In this document: positions 15,674 to 25,504 of the stretch, piece after piece
Layout: each line of letters starts with the position of its first letter
Position numbering within the stretch: position 1 is the stretch's first letter
Origin: Ammoniphilus resinae
GTDB lineage: Bacteria > Bacillota > Bacilli > Aneurinibacillales > RAOX-1
Length of the DNA: 64,000 bases
Assembly: GCF_017873965.1 (NCBI RefSeq)
Contig: NZ_JAGGKT010000004.1
Coordinates: 186,001-250,000 of the forward strand
Reading direction: 5' to 3'
Translations under genes and position numbers: made by a program
The notes under the pieces: model-generated
Databases searched by the model: none
What the model was told of the DNA's origin: nothing
The model's input: the letters and a program-made list of their open reading frames with translations, nothing else

Positions 15674-16870
15674 TTAAGAAAAGTCCATTTCTTGTTGCTC
15701 ATCCTGAATGTCGCTGCTCTTAATCGCTTGTTTATCGAGTAAATTAATTAATTTACTTCGATCTACTAGAGTCACGTCTGTTTTTTTGGCTAAATCTATC
15801 GCTGGATCTGTAAAATAAGTGTTTGTAACAACCCACGCATCTGTACACTTATAAAACTGTTTACCTGCAATAGCTTCTTGAACAGCTTTGTTCGAAACCT
15901 TTCTTTTTAAAGAGTAACACTTGGCTTGGACAGCGGCTTTTTTATTTCCTTTCGAAATAATGAGGTCAGCCCCTTGATCACCGGAAGCAGGGGTCTTTTC
16001 TACGCGGTAACCTAAACTAATAAAGAGGTGATACAGACGTTCTTCGAACTCCAAACCACTCATTTGGTCAATGCTGTCTATTCCGCTCCGTTCCACCTTT
16101 TCTCGATACTTCCGCTTTCTTTCCGTGTCTTGAATCCATTTAATCACTCTCGAATTCTCTTCATTCGCAGCTCGAAGTTCATTAGCCGCGAAGTTTTTGG
16201 CTGGTTCGTTATTAGGCTTAACTCGAAACTCCTTTAAAAAGCTGATAACGGAATAGACGATGATTAGAAAAATAGTCGTGGTTAGAATCATTGGGTAGTA
16301 TTCCGGGTGAGAATCTTTAAAGCCTAAATGATAAGTGGCGAATCCAATTCCACCTACAACCCAAACCCCACCGAACAAAGATCCCAACGCATTCTCAAGT
16401 AGGTTTAAAGGTTTCCTTTCTTGCAATATCCTTTCCTCTATCCACTTGTTGGCAGTACCTTCAAGAAAGCAGTCATCGCAAAAATCAGGTTTATATTTTT
16501 CGTACTGAAAATCAAACAAACTATCATTTGTTATTCTGTATTTTTCATTTACTGATTTGCCACAGAAATTACATCCTTGGTCATAGAAGGTAGACGGATT
16601 GTTTACAGGAACCTGCGGAGAGGAAGTATGTACTGAATCATATATTAATGGCTCTTTACAGTAGCGGCAGCGTCTATTCTGGTTGACTTCCACCGTATAC
16701 AGATGGTTTTCACGAGAGCATTTACTACAATTAAGTGTCACGATACTGAATCCACCTACTAATGAAGATCCGCATTCCCCGCACTTAGCTTTGGATATTC
16801 TCGTCATATCCATTCGATTTTTTTGCGTACATTGAGGGCACTTAATCATTATCAATCTATACTCGCTCAT
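15674..16870 (-). CDS. Membrane-anchored Mrr-like restriction endonuclease with zinc ribbons
   Basis: 398 residues. Residues 10-130 hold several CxxC pairs (CPQC-CGEC, CSKC-CRYC, CNFC-CDDC), about three zinc ribbons. Two hydrophobic segments follow near 160-185 and 195-215. The C-terminal Mrr-cat domain has GLEFEERLYHLF, GDQGADLII and AAVQAKCY, the D-x(n)-QxK signature of Mrr-type nucleases, then AWVVTN. Mrr enzymes cut modified or stress-marked DNA. The predicted membrane segments set it apart from cytosolic Mrr. GAAGGAGGG lies upstream of the ATG. Confidence 0.75.
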   Translation of the reverse strand: MSEYRLIMIKCPQCTQKNRMDMTRISKAKCGECGSSLVGGFSIVTLNCSKCSRENHLYTVEVNQNRRCRYCKEPLIYDSVHTSSPQVPVNNPSTFYDQGCNFCGKSVNEKYRITNDSLFDFQYEKYKPDFCDDCFLEGTANKWIEERILQERKPLNLLENALGSLFGGVWVVGGIGFATYHLGFKDSHPEYYPMILTTTIFLIIVYSVISFLKEFRVKPNNEPAKNFAANELRAANEENSRVIKWIQDTERKRKYREKVERSGIDSIDQMSGLEFEERLYHLFISLGYRVEKTPASGDQGADLIISKGNKKAAVQAKCYSLKRKVSNKAVQEAIAGKQFYKCTDAWVVTNTYFTDPAIDLAKKTDVTLVDRSKLINLLDKQAIKSSDIQDEQQEMDFS

Positions 16871-17020
16871 AAAAAATACCCTCCTTCAATTTCTGTATTT
16901 TTATCTTACCATTAATTACTAATTATGTGACCTAAGAACTACTGTATTGGAAGGTTATCGCACATGGAAAGTGGAATATAAATTGAGTGTCTTGTATTTG
17001 AAAGGAAGGTGGAGATCAGG

Positions 17021-17271
17021 ATGCAGGATCAACCCTCAGAACATAACAACAATCATGAACTTAACTTACGGGACTTGGATCATGCCTATCTGGAACTAGA
17101 TTTGCAGAAGATTGAAAGAGAAAGAAAGTTTAGAAGCGATGTGGCCGCAATTATGCGCCAATAGATCAAGTTGGCAGGGTACATTATGTAGATCATTCTA
17201 AAGGAATAGTAGAATCATTGTTGGCTAGGCGTGGGGATATTGTAGACATCAGGATAGAGGGGAAGGCTTAA
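17021..17271 (+). pseudogene. Small frameshifted gene
   Basis: An ATG with GGAGAT upstream opens a 47-codon frame ending at 17162-17164 (MQDQPSEHNNNHELN...). The sense continues in another frame as RNYAPIDQVGRVHYVDHSKG... to a TAA at 17269-17271. Joined, they give an acidic protein of about 84 residues. I infer a single-base shift near 17140. The family is not recognised. A perfect 10-bp hairpin (17253-17262 with 17278-17287) without a T-run sits at its end. Confidence 0.4.
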
Positions 17272-17315
17272 AGATTGCCCCTCTATCGATACAATGTCGC
17301 CAATAAATTACTGAA

Positions 17316-18617
17316 TTATTCTAAACTAAATTTCCTCTTACCTAAAGAAATTGCCGGATAATAAACAGTTGAATTTCCGATTGATTTTTTTTCATTTGTG
17401 ATTTTAAAATGAGTACCTTCTTTGGGGAAATATTTACATACAGCATTCACAGCGGATTCTAAGTTACCATGGGCATTGGCTAAGGCTTTTAAAAATATCC
17501 TAATACTTATAACCCTTTCATCTTCCTGAGAAATCGAATCAATCAGCCCACTCCCCACTGTAATTCGTGTTAATACAAAGCATTTTAAGTTTTTAACCGG
17601 CAGTTTTTCTCCGAATGCATTCAACATAAACTCTTGCTGATTGCAGAGTATTCCTGACTTGTATCCAATAATTTGATTTAGTCCTTTTTCTATTTCTAAG
17701 TCCTTATTTTTTACCTCGATATAGGTTGCTGGTTCGGTAAACCATTTTAGTTCAAGAGCAACCAGAGATTTTGTTTTTTTATCATATATTACAAAATCAA
17801 CATCGGGCAAAGGTTCTTTTAAAGGAACCTTTGCTGAAGTAAGTAAATTGGTATATTTTTTGATTTTGGATTGTAACTCTAAAATAAAAAAGTCTTCTTT
17901 TAATGATGAATTATCCTCTTCGCCTTTTTGATTACCGTATTTCCTGTATAATGCTGATACAACATTTCTACAGGCATTATATGTATAAGCTAGGCTAGGG
18001 CTGAGAACTCTTCTCCCGTCTTGTAACTGAACAAATGGTTCTGTCCTTAACGTTGTAAATCTACCTTTTGCATTGGGAACATACGTTAAATCATTAATTA
18101 AACCTTGGATAGTATCATCTTCTAAATTGGAATTACTCCAGGGCAGTTCATCTATTACTACAATTGAAAGAAGTGGTTCTGATTCTTCCTTCAGAAAATC
18201 ATTATATAAACGACACCGGTAGACTGCGGTCATAACTTGAATCCAAAATTTTTCTATTTGTTCTATAGTGTACTTCCCTATTTTCAATTCGTTAGGTAAA
18301 TCAAAATAAGTATTAATATTTATTTCTGCCATTCCACTAGAGAGATCTTCAATAGATCCGTTATTTTTATTTAACTTTCTTGCTAATTCACCTTCAGCTT
18401 CGCTAAATAACTTCTCTTTTATACTATTATAATCGTGCAATAAATACTCGTTAATTGCCTCAAAGACCGCAATTTTTTCAGTTTTATACTGGAATTTAAT
18501 GCGTTCTTTATTAGGTTTTTCATTCAATACTTGGGCGTTAAATATTCCTTGCCGATACGGTTTAAAAAGTTCCACCGCTATCCGATACTGGCTGGCTTTT
18601 ATGTAGGCATCACTCAT
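17316..18617 (-). CDS. PD-(D/E)XK-type protein of a two-gene cassette
   Basis: 433 residues. The C-terminal third contains LPDVDFVIYDKKTKSLVALELKWF, a D-(n)-E-x-K nuclease-like core. The N-terminal two thirds are helical and unrecognised. The ATG overlaps the upstream stop as TAATG, so translation is coupled to the 96-residue partner at 18617-18907. Together they look like a small two-gene defence module; no methyltransferase is present. Whether it cuts DNA or RNA cannot be told from sequence. Confidence 0.5.
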   Translation of the reverse strand: MSDAYIKASQYRIAVELFKPYRQGIFNAQVLNEKPNKERIKFQYKTEKIAVFEAINEYLLHDYNSIKEKLFSEAEGELARKLNKNNGSIEDLSSGMAEININTYFDLPNELKIGKYTIEQIEKFWIQVMTAVYRCRLYNDFLKEESEPLLSIVVIDELPWSNSNLEDDTIQGLINDLTYVPNAKGRFTTLRTEPFVQLQDGRRVLSPSLAYTYNACRNVVSALYRKYGNQKGEEDNSSLKEDFFILELQSKIKKYTNLLTSAKVPLKEPLPDVDFVIYDKKTKSLVALELKWFTEPATYIEVKNKDLEIEKGLNQIIGYKSGILCNQQEFMLNAFGEKLPVKNLKCFVLTRITVGSGLIDSISQEDERVISIRIFLKALANAHGNLESAVNAVCKYFPKEGTHFKITNEKKSIGNSTVYYPAISLGKRKFSLE

Positions 18618-18907
18618 TAAATCTTCAAGATTAATAGATTTATCTTCATTATTTTTTTATTAGATGTGTTTTTTTGCAGTATTTTCTCCGTTATAATTTC
18701 CAAAACAGCCGGCAAGTTCTGTAAAGATTTTCTAGCGGAATGTCTCTTTCTTATATCGTCCGATGCTAATTCACTAGCAAATTGTTTACACGTTTTTTCA
18801 TGATACTCGAATAAGTTTAGTAAAGCCGTATCTCTGTCTAGCTTGAAAATTTCTAAATTCTCCATCCCACTATCTATAATGGACTCTATGTCGTTTACTG
18901 TTTTCAC
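18617..18907 (-). CDS. Small helical partner of the PD-(D/E)XK-type protein
   Basis: 96 residues, predicted all-helical, basic near the C-terminus (NTSNKKIMKINLLILKI). First gene of the pair, with GAGGAAG a few bases upstream of its ATG. No family recognised. The overlap with the nuclease-like gene suggests they form one complex or an effector/immunity pair. Confidence 0.45.
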   Translation of the reverse strand: MKTVNDIESIIDSGMENLEIFKLDRDTALLNLFEYHEKTCKQFASELASDDIRKRHSARKSLQNLPAVLEIITEKILQKNTSNKKIMKINLLILKI

Positions 18908-18984
18908 TTCTTCCTCCTAATTTTCGAAAGGATATTCTGCTAATTATAATAAAGTTTCGTTTGTAAGAGTTTGCCTCTAATTAG

Positions 18985-19282
18985 GGTTGGTGACACTTAA
19001 AGCGAACATCCGAGGTAAAAAGTCACCAATCGCTTAACCTCTGTTTTTAGTACATGGGTCAAATAGGCAAAAGTATGATGATACCCGCAATAAATGTAAT
19101 TCCATTCAACACCCGTGTCGGATCTGGTTTCTTCATATATTTTAATACCAATTTTCTTTAGTGATTTTTTGGTATTTATATAGTCCTTCTCGACCCTCTA
19201 AAAGCCTGATTTATTTATTGGATATACGGTTCTTGAAAATGCAAATCAGAATCCTCTATTTTAAATCACGTTGAAAGACCCG
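18985..19282 (-). pseudogene. Decayed copy of the 85-residue protein gene at 31124
   Basis: The DNA is closely similar to 31120-31410 for almost 300 bases, including identical stretches such as CAACACCCGTGTCGGATCTG. Here the reading frame has a TAA after PYIQ where the other copy has a leucine codon, and small length changes that break the frame. So this is a dead second copy; the repeat also extends a little beyond the coding part on each side. Confidence 0.7.
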
Positions 19283-19330
19283 GATGAAATTTGTAGACAA
19301 GCAGCTTATAGAGAAAATAAAAGCACAAGA

Positions 19331-19354
19331 AAACCCAGCTTTTCGGCTGGGTTT
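19331..19354 (-). terminator. Intrinsic terminator of the SEFIR operon
   Basis: AAACCCAGC (19331-19339) pairs with GCTGGGTTT (19346-19354), and a T-rich tract follows on the minus strand. It overlaps the stop codon of the SEFIR protein's C-terminal part. Confidence 0.7.
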
Positions 19355-20211
19355 TAACTTAATGTACCAACTTCATCTGGATTTATTTGCCATGGCAAAT
19401 TAGGTATTGAGTGCAAACCACTGTATCCTTGTCGTTCATGTTTGAAGTTTTTAAACAAGGCTTTTAATTCCTCTACAGAATTTACACCGAATAGGTATTT
19501 GACCTTTTCGAAATGTCGTAATGACTTTAATCTGTGCAACACTTGGATTCTATTGCTGGTTCCACCATAGACATATAAACGTGGAAACCAGGGCCAATCA
19601 TGTCCCTTAAGGACAGCTGTATAATACAAAAGTAAGTCAGCATCCACTATTTTTTGTTTCGGATACTTTCTCAACGTTGATCTATGTGCCATAGTATCTG
19701 CCGTAATACTGTACAAATTAGAGTCAAGACGACGTTTTCTGTATTCATCAAGGGAGTATAAATAGTCATAGAACACCTTAAGGTTGCTGTATTCTGCATG
19801 ACCATGCCGGTCCTTAATATAAAATTCGGTATCAAGGAATTCTCCAGCTTCTTTATAACGACCATTTTCGATTAAGACTGCAATTGTATAAATTAATAAC
19901 TCTTGAATTAGAAATTTATAGTGATCCCATTGATAGCTGTGGGTGTTTTGTTGGTTTTCAGAACTATAGGTAAACCTTTGAATATCTTCAAAAAAGTTAA
20001 TCAATGGTTCAATATCAACGTACTCATGGGCTGAACAAAGAAGCTCCAAAAATTCAACATAATCATCCCTCAACGGAAGGGTATCATTAATTCTATCCAT
20101 GATCAGTTGATCATATGGGTCTTCCATTGTATCAATTTGGAGCTGATCCATACTATCAAAATACGCATGAATAAACTCACTTGTTAAACTGCGAAATCGC
20201 GCTGGATTATT
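19354..20211 (-). pseudogene. C-terminal part of the SEFIR/TIR protein beyond an in-frame TGA
   Basis: The frame continues unbroken after the TGA at 20212-20214: the first residues are NNPARFRSLTSEFIHAYF, and the first ATG lies at 20151 (MDQLQIDTMED..., 265 residues). It is an all-helical region of unrecognised family, rich in Tyr and Trp. The lack of a ribosome site before 20151 and the continuous frame show it is the second half of one protein of about 480 residues. A single nonsense change (for example from TGG or CGA) is the simplest cause. Confidence 0.65.
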
Positions 20212-20793
20212 TCAAACGATAGCATCGCGCAATTGTTTAATTACATTGGTAGTTTTATAACGAATCGGAGCATCTTCAAATAAGAACGCAGGCGCTGAAC
20301 CTAATGAAGGTTTACGATACAACGGTCGATTATAAAGATTACGAAGTAGTTCCTCAAATCCTTTCTCATACGTTTCTTCAGAGGAAAGATCAATGTACTT
20401 CCTCGTTTTGATAAAAGTCGGTATATAAGTACCTCCTTGTGAATCCCGCTCCGATACAATTGGAATAAACTTTTCTTGTTGGTTATGAGTGTATACTTCT
20501 GGTGAAATAATAGCGGCCTCTGTACCAACTCCTCCACGTCCAGCATTGGCCTTCTCCATGTACCCTCGATCGCAAATGATTAATACCTTATCGATGTCTG
20601 GAGAGTTAACCATGCTTTCCATGAATTTATAGGTGTCATGTCCCTCTACCAAATCCCATTTATCCAGTGTAACCGATACACCATTTTCCTCCATAAGCCT
20701 TGAAGCCAATTCTAGAACCCATTCTTCATGTTCTGGTGTAGTCCAACTGTATGAAATAAATACATTTGGAATTGAAATTTCGCGTTTAGTCAA
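20212..20793 (-). CDS. SEFIR/TIR-domain protein, N-terminal part
   Basis: 193 residues. It starts PNVFISYSWTTPEHEEWVLELASRL, the box-1 signature of SEFIR domains, then VSVTLDKWDL and VLIICDRGYMEKA (boxes 2-3). TIR/SEFIR proteins in bacteria signal in or execute anti-phage immunity. The frame ends at a TGA, but the same frame goes on for another 285 codons. TGA may be a nonsense mutation or, less likely, a read-through codon. A 38-codon membrane-peptide gene lies just upstream. Confidence 0.75.
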   Translation of the reverse strand: MTKREISIPNVFISYSWTTPEHEEWVLELASRLMEENGVSVTLDKWDLVEGHDTYKFMESMVNSPDIDKVLIICDRGYMEKANAGRGGVGTEAAIISPEVYTHNQQEKFIPIVSERDSQGGTYIPTFIKTRKYIDLSSEETYEKGFEELLRNLYNRPLYRKPSLGSAPAFLFEDAPIRYKTTNVIKQLRDAIV

Positions 20794-20835
20794 TTCGCTT
20801 TCCTCCCCTCTTAATTTTTGACAAAATATTAATTA

Positions 20836-20952
20836 TTAATTAAATATCCCAAGAACCAATATGAATATCTGGATGATCAACCATAATAGGCTAATGAAAA
20901 TAACTCCAACTAGCACAATTCTGATTTTCATCATCAAGGATTCTTTTTTCAT
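20836..20952 (-). CDS. Small single-pass membrane peptide upstream of the SEFIR gene
   Basis: 38 residues: a short basic N-terminus (MKKESLMMKIR) and then one hydrophobic helix to the end (IVLVGVIFISLLWLIIQIF). GGTGGAAG precedes the ATG. Too short for family recognition. Its position 43 bases before the SEFIR gene on the same strand hints at an operon and perhaps at a membrane-acting partner. Confidence 0.4.
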   Translation of the reverse strand: MKKESLMMKIRIVLVGVIFISLLWLIIQIFILVLGIFN

Positions 20953-21096
20953 TCACTTCCACCTACATTTCATTAGCAAAAAACAAAGTCTGGATAAAAG
21001 AACCTAGACTACCTTACCAATATTAATTTAATTCAGAACAATCAAGACGCTGGTAAATATTGAATTAAAAAGCACAAATTACTTCAAACCTTGATG

Positions 21097-24000
21097 TTAG
21101 AATTCTAAATCAAAAGGTGTATTATTCCCACACATTAATTCAGCCTGCCTCATTACAACCTCAAGGGCGTGTTTGGCTTGGTTTGGAGGATAGTCGTATT
21201 TCTTTAACAACCGCTTAATGATTTTCCTCATCCCTGCTTGAGCACTCTTTCGAATACTCCAATCAATGGTGAGGTTCCCCCTAATGGCACTGGTTAATTC
21301 AAGGGCTATTTTCTTTAAAGTTTCATCGTCCATAAATTCTTTAATGGCAACATCGGCTGTCAAAGCATCATAGAAAGCAATCTCGTCTTCGTTTAACCCA
21401 AGATCATTTTCTTGATCCTTCATTTTCTTCATTTCTTTAGCCATTCGGATAAGTTCTTCAATGACTTCAGCATTAGTAATCGCTTGATTGCGGTATTTGT
21501 TTAATGCCTTTTTTAGTTTTTCAGAGAACTTCTCTGATTTAACAAGGTTTCTTTTCTCCATTACCTTTAAGTTACCTTCAAGCAGCTTTTTCAACATTTC
21601 TACTGCTAAGTTCTTATGCTGAAGATGACGTACTTCTTCCAGAAACTCCTCTGATAGAATAGAGACTTCAGGTTGTTTGAATCCGAGTGTATCGAAAACA
21701 TCGATAACATCTTCAGAGATAAGGGAACGCTCTAGCATTTGGTTAACTCTAGCTTCGATCTCTTTTTTTGACTTCTTCTGTGGACTCTTACTTTCTAGTT
21801 TAGCAAGACTCGCTTTCACTGCTTTGAAATAACTGACTTCAAGAGCAGAGTCTTTTCCTTCCTTAGTTGCAGCACATAGAGAATGCGCTTTGGCTAATTC
21901 AATAGTTAATTGTTTAAACTCTTTTTGTTGCTTCTCTTTTAACCCAAGGACAAAGTTCATCCCGCCTGTAATGGCTCGTATTCTTGCAGCTTGTGAAGCT
22001 CCCATATAGGCAGAATAGTCATATCCATGAAAAATACCATGTAGTACTTCTAATTTTTCTTGCATGACAGCGATGGCTGAATCGGTATCGATCCCCGTGT
22101 TTTTCTTATCGCTATCTGTATATTGTTTTAAAGCTTTTTTTAAGCTCTCTAAAATACCAATATAGTCAACAACTACACCGCCCGCTTTATCCTTAAATAC
22201 ACGATTTACCCTGGCAATCGCCTGCATTAAATTATGCCCTTGCATCGGCTTGTCGATATACATGGTATGCATGGATGGGACGTCAAATCCTGTTAGCCAC
22301 ATATCTCGAACGATTACAATTTTCAGTTCATCGCCATTATCTTTCATCCGTCTGGCTAATGTATCACGTCGTTGTTTCCCGCCAATATGTTTTTGTAACC
22401 GGTCAGTATCACCAGCACTTCCCGTCATGACAACTTTGATTACGCCTTTATCAAGATCATCGCTATGCCATTCAGGTCGAAGCTTAACGATCTCATCATA
22501 CAAATCAACACAAATTCTCCGACTCATACAAACAATCATAGCCTTTCCGGAAATAGTGTTAGACTTTTCTTCATAGTGTTCCACAATATCTTTGGCGAGC
22601 ATTTTCACCCGATTTGGGGAACCTACGACGGCTTCTAGGCGAGACCATTTTGATTTATACTTTTCACGATCATTGTCTTCTTGACCTTCTGTGATTTCTT
22701 CAAATTCATCATCAATTTTCTTAAGTTCTTCATCATCCGATTCTAATTTGATAATCCGATTTTCATAATAGATTTTAACGGTGGCTTCATCTTCAACCGC
22801 TCTGGTCATATCATAGATATCGATATAATTCCCAAATATAGCAGGTGTTGATTTGTCTTCTAACTCTATGGGCGTCCCAGTAAATCCAATAAAGGAAGCA
22901 TTAGGCAGGGCATCACGTAAGTACTTTGCATAACCATACTTCACCTCGCCTGTCTTACTATCTGTTCTCGCTTCTAATCCATACTGACTGCGGTGAGCTT
23001 CATCCGCGATAATAATGACATTTTTCCGATCTGTTAAAACAGGCATTTCGCCTTCTTCAGGTTTAAACTTCTGGATGGTAGTGAAAATAATGCCTCCAGA
23101 TTGACGATCATTTAAAAGGTCGAACAATCCGTTCAACTCTTTCGCATTATCTTTGGTTTGTTGTTTCTTCTGTTCTTCCGTTAATTTTCGAACGTGCGCT
23201 TGTTTTGGTTTTTGGCGTAAAATATCTTCTGATTTGGCAAAAGTGGTATAAAGTTGATCATCCAAGTCGTTGCGGTCAGTAATGACGACAATCGTCGGAT
23301 TGTTTAATTCTCTTACTAATGCTGCTGTATAAAAGACCATGGAGTAACTTTTACCAGATCCTTGGGTATGCCAAATCACCCCGATCTTTCGATCTCCTTG
23401 TTCAGCGGTTGCTTGCTTCGTACTTTCTACCGCTTTCTTTACTGCAAAATATTGATGATAGGCTGCTAAAATCTTAATGATGCTTTTCTTTTCTCCGATT
23501 TTTTTTCCTTCCTCATCAACCTCAGGATCATTTGATTCTTGGAATAAGATAAAATTTTGAATGGTATCCAACAACCTTTTTTGATCTAGCATCCCACGAA
23601 TCATTACTTCATACTGCGGCATTTCAAGTGGTTCAATATTTACCCCGTCGACGCTACGCCAATTCATGTAGCGTTCTTCATTGGATGTAATTGTCCCGGC
23701 TTTCGCATTAATCCCATCAGATAATATACAGAATGCATTGTAATGAAATAATGAAGGGATGTCCTCTTTATAGGTTTGAATCTGATTGTAGGCATTCTCT
23801 AACCCGACATTTTCATCAGAAGCAGATTTCAATTCAATGACCACAAATGGAATACCATTAATAAAGATGAGTACATCGGGTCTACGTTCTTCACTTCCGA
23901 TTACCGTAAACTGATTCACTGCTAGAAACTCATTTCGTTCCGGGTGATCAAAATCTACAATGATTGCCTTTTCCGTCTTAATTTCACCATTCTTGCGAAA

Positions 24001-24309
24001 AGTGACGTCAATCCCTTCAACCAGAAGGGATTGGAACTGTCGATTGTTTTCGATTAAAGATGGACTATTAGCTGAAATAATTCTTCGGTACGCCTCTTCT
24101 ATCGCTTCATCGGGCAGTTCTCGGTTCAGCTTAAAAAGGGCATCACGAAGCCGTTGCTCTAAAATGACTTCTCGATAATCCAATCGCTCGGGTCTCTCTC
24201 CATCATGACCGATTTCTGGGCCAAACGCATAATCATAGCCCATTTCTTGGAGAATTTCGATAACAGCCTCTTCTAGAAGGTCTTCGGTGAAATTTTCGTA
24301 TAGGCTCAT
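21097..24309 (-). CDS. hsdR: Type I restriction enzyme, R subunit (HsdR)
   Basis: 1070 residues, usual HsdR length. N-terminal PD-(D/E)XK nuclease with D145, E159 and K161 (RRPDVLIF ... [12 protein letters not shown]); then the translocase with Walker A GSGKS at 317-321, DEAH at 436-439 and helicase motifs down to FTGTP and QAIARVNR. The C-terminal part is the helical HsdM-contact region. It forms R2M2S with HsdM and HsdS and cuts unmodified DNA after ATP-driven translocation. The start at 24309 follows AAAGGAGG; a longer frame from 24450 would overlap hsdS by over 100 bases and has no ribosome site. Confidence 0.95.
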   Translation of the reverse strand: MSLYENFTEDLLEEAVIEILQEMGYDYAFGPEIGHDGERPERLDYREVILEQRLRDALFKLNRELPDEAIEEAYRRIISANSPSLIENNRQFQSLLVEGIDVTFRKNGEIKTEKAIIVDFDHPERNEFLAVNQFTVIGSEERRPDVLIFINGIPFVVIELKSASDENVGLENAYNQIQTYKEDIPSLFHYNAFCILSDGINAKAGTITSNEERYMNWRSVDGVNIEPLEMPQYEVMIRGMLDQKRLLDTIQNFILFQESNDPEVDEEGKKIGEKKSIIKILAAYHQYFAVKKAVESTKQATAEQGDRKIGVIWHTQGSGKSYSMVFYTAALVRELNNPTIVVITDRNDLDDQLYTTFAKSEDILRQKPKQAHVRKLTEEQKKQQTKDNAKELNGLFDLLNDRQSGGIIFTTIQKFKPEEGEMPVLTDRKNVIIIADEAHRSQYGLEARTDSKTGEVKYGYAKYLRDALPNASFIGFTGTPIELEDKSTPAIFGNYIDIYDMTRAVEDEATVKIYYENRIIKLESDDEELKKIDDEFEEITEGQEDNDREKYKSKWSRLEAVVGSPNRVKMLAKDIVEHYEEKSNTISGKAMIVCMSRRICVDLYDEIVKLRPEWHSDDLDKGVIKVVMTGSAGDTDRLQKHIGGKQRRDTLARRMKDNGDELKIVIVRDMWLTGFDVPSMHTMYIDKPMQGHNLMQAIARVNRVFKDKAGGVVVDYIGILESLKKALKQYTDSDKKNTGIDTDSAIAVMQEKLEVLHGIFHGYDYSAYMGASQAARIRAITGGMNFVLGLKEKQQKEFKQLTIELAKAHSLCAATKEGKDSALEVSYFKAVKASLAKLESKSPQKKSKKEIEARVNQMLERSLISEDVIDVFDTLGFKQPEVSILSEEFLEEVRHLQHKNLAVEMLKKLLEGNLKVMEKRNLVKSEKFSEKLKKALNKYRNQAITNAEVIEELIRMAKEMKKMKDQENDLGLNEDEIAFYDALTADVAIKEFMDDETLKKIALELTSAIRGNLTIDWSIRKSAQAGMRKIIKRLLKKYDYPPNQAKHALEVVMRQAELMCGNNTPFDLEF

Positions 24310-24340
24310 TGGCTTGCCTCCTTTCGCGTTTTGGAATTTC

Positions 24341-25504
24341 TTAATCCGCTGGTACTCTGATTTCTCCAGACAAGAGTTTGGGGAGAAGGGTGTCACGGAG
24401 ATTAGATAGAACTCTAATCTCTTTAGTATAAATAAGTATTTGTTCATCAAGATTTCTTACGATATTATCAAATGAATCCATTAATTCAGCCCGTGGAATT
24501 AAAATTTTAATATGTTCGAGTTCTTTTTTAGTAATTGAATTAAAAATAGTACCTGACCCAAATCTATCTTCCACTTCAAAGGTTTTTTGTAATAGATAGT
24601 ATAAATAAGAATTACAGTTGTTCTTTGAATTTATTGCTCCCAAACCGCGACCTATTATTAATTCAGAATCAGCAATATTTAATCTCCCAACGGGGGCACG
24701 TACGCTAATTAAGATACTTCCTTCTTTTGCTACACGGAGCGCCTGGGTACAAAATGTGCTATGAGTTGGATATCGATAACCAAAATTGCTTACTCCCTGA
24801 TGAAAAGGTAGCCCATCTTCCTCAGTATTGTAGAATTCTGATTTAGGTGATTGTCCCATCAATATTTCAGCGATTTCTAGTAACTTTCCAACCTTCCACC
24901 CTCTAGGTATCATCCCAAGTTCACTTTCGACCATTTCTCCACCACTAGACTTATAGGGCTTACCATCTTCATTTGGAAATTCAAAATCAATAAACCATTG
25001 TTTGAATATCGCTTGTGCAATTTCTTCTAGCTTTATGTTAATTTGGTTATTGGTTTCGATTTTTTCATCGAGGGATGAAAGAATATTTGCTATGGATTTT
25101 TGCTCTTCTAGAGGTGGGAGGAATACTGGAAGCGCATAAAAATCATTTCGACTGGTAGATGGGATAGCCGAACCACTATCCATACTATTGATGTCCTTTG
25201 TTAACAATTCATAATAAGCCCATCTTAAGTCTAGCTCGTCCAAATTCCTAGGCTTAATATAGAAAGCAGTGTCAATTACATAAAAGGGCTTTTTTGAAAA
25301 ATGAACTCCTCTATATGCACCCTTCCTACCAATTATTACTCCCGGTGTCTTAGAAAGAAACTCATTATGAAATCCTATTTGACCATTGGTTCCATAAACT
25401 GGATAACCACTAGTCTTCTCTTTATAGCCTCTTAATGCTTTTCCATATTCAAGCGTAACAATATCGCCCCACTTTAACTGTTTCCATGAATCCTTAAAAC
25501 CCAT
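24341..25504 (-). CDS. hsdS: Type I restriction enzyme, specificity subunit (HsdS)
   Basis: 387 residues. Two target-recognition domains each followed by a conserved spacer helix: TRD1 about 1-125, first helix from [21 protein letters not shown], then TRD2 from about 200 ([13 protein letters not shown]) and the second helix near the C-terminus ([14 protein letters not shown]). It sets the DNA sequence read by both methylation and cleavage. ATG at 25504 with a GGGGGG-type ribosome site; it overlaps the hsdM stop by 11 bases. The target sequence cannot be read from the protein by eye. Confidence 0.93.
   Translation of the reverse strand: MGFKDSWKQLKWGDIVTLEYGKALRGYKEKTSGYPVYGTNGQIGFHNEFLSKTPGVIIGRKGAYRGVHFSKKPFYVIDTAFYIKPRNLDELDLRWAYYELLTKDINSMDSGSAIPSTSRNDFYALPVFLPPLEEQKSIANILSSLDEKIETNNQINIKLEEIAQAIFKQWFIDFEFPNEDGKPYKSSGGEMVESELGMIPRGWKVGKLLEIAEILMGQSPKSEFYNTEEDGLPFHQGVSNFGYRYPTHSTFCTQALRVAKEGSILISVRAPVGRLNIADSELIIGRGLGAINSKNNCNSYLYYLLQKTFEVEDRFGSGTIFNSITKKELEHIKILIPRAELMDSFDNIVRNLDEQILIYTKEIRVLSNLRDTLLPKLLSGEIRVPAD

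Noticed and set aside
17253-17287. Terminator
   Set aside because: Ten-bp stem but no T-run on either strand; left as an unexplained hairpin.
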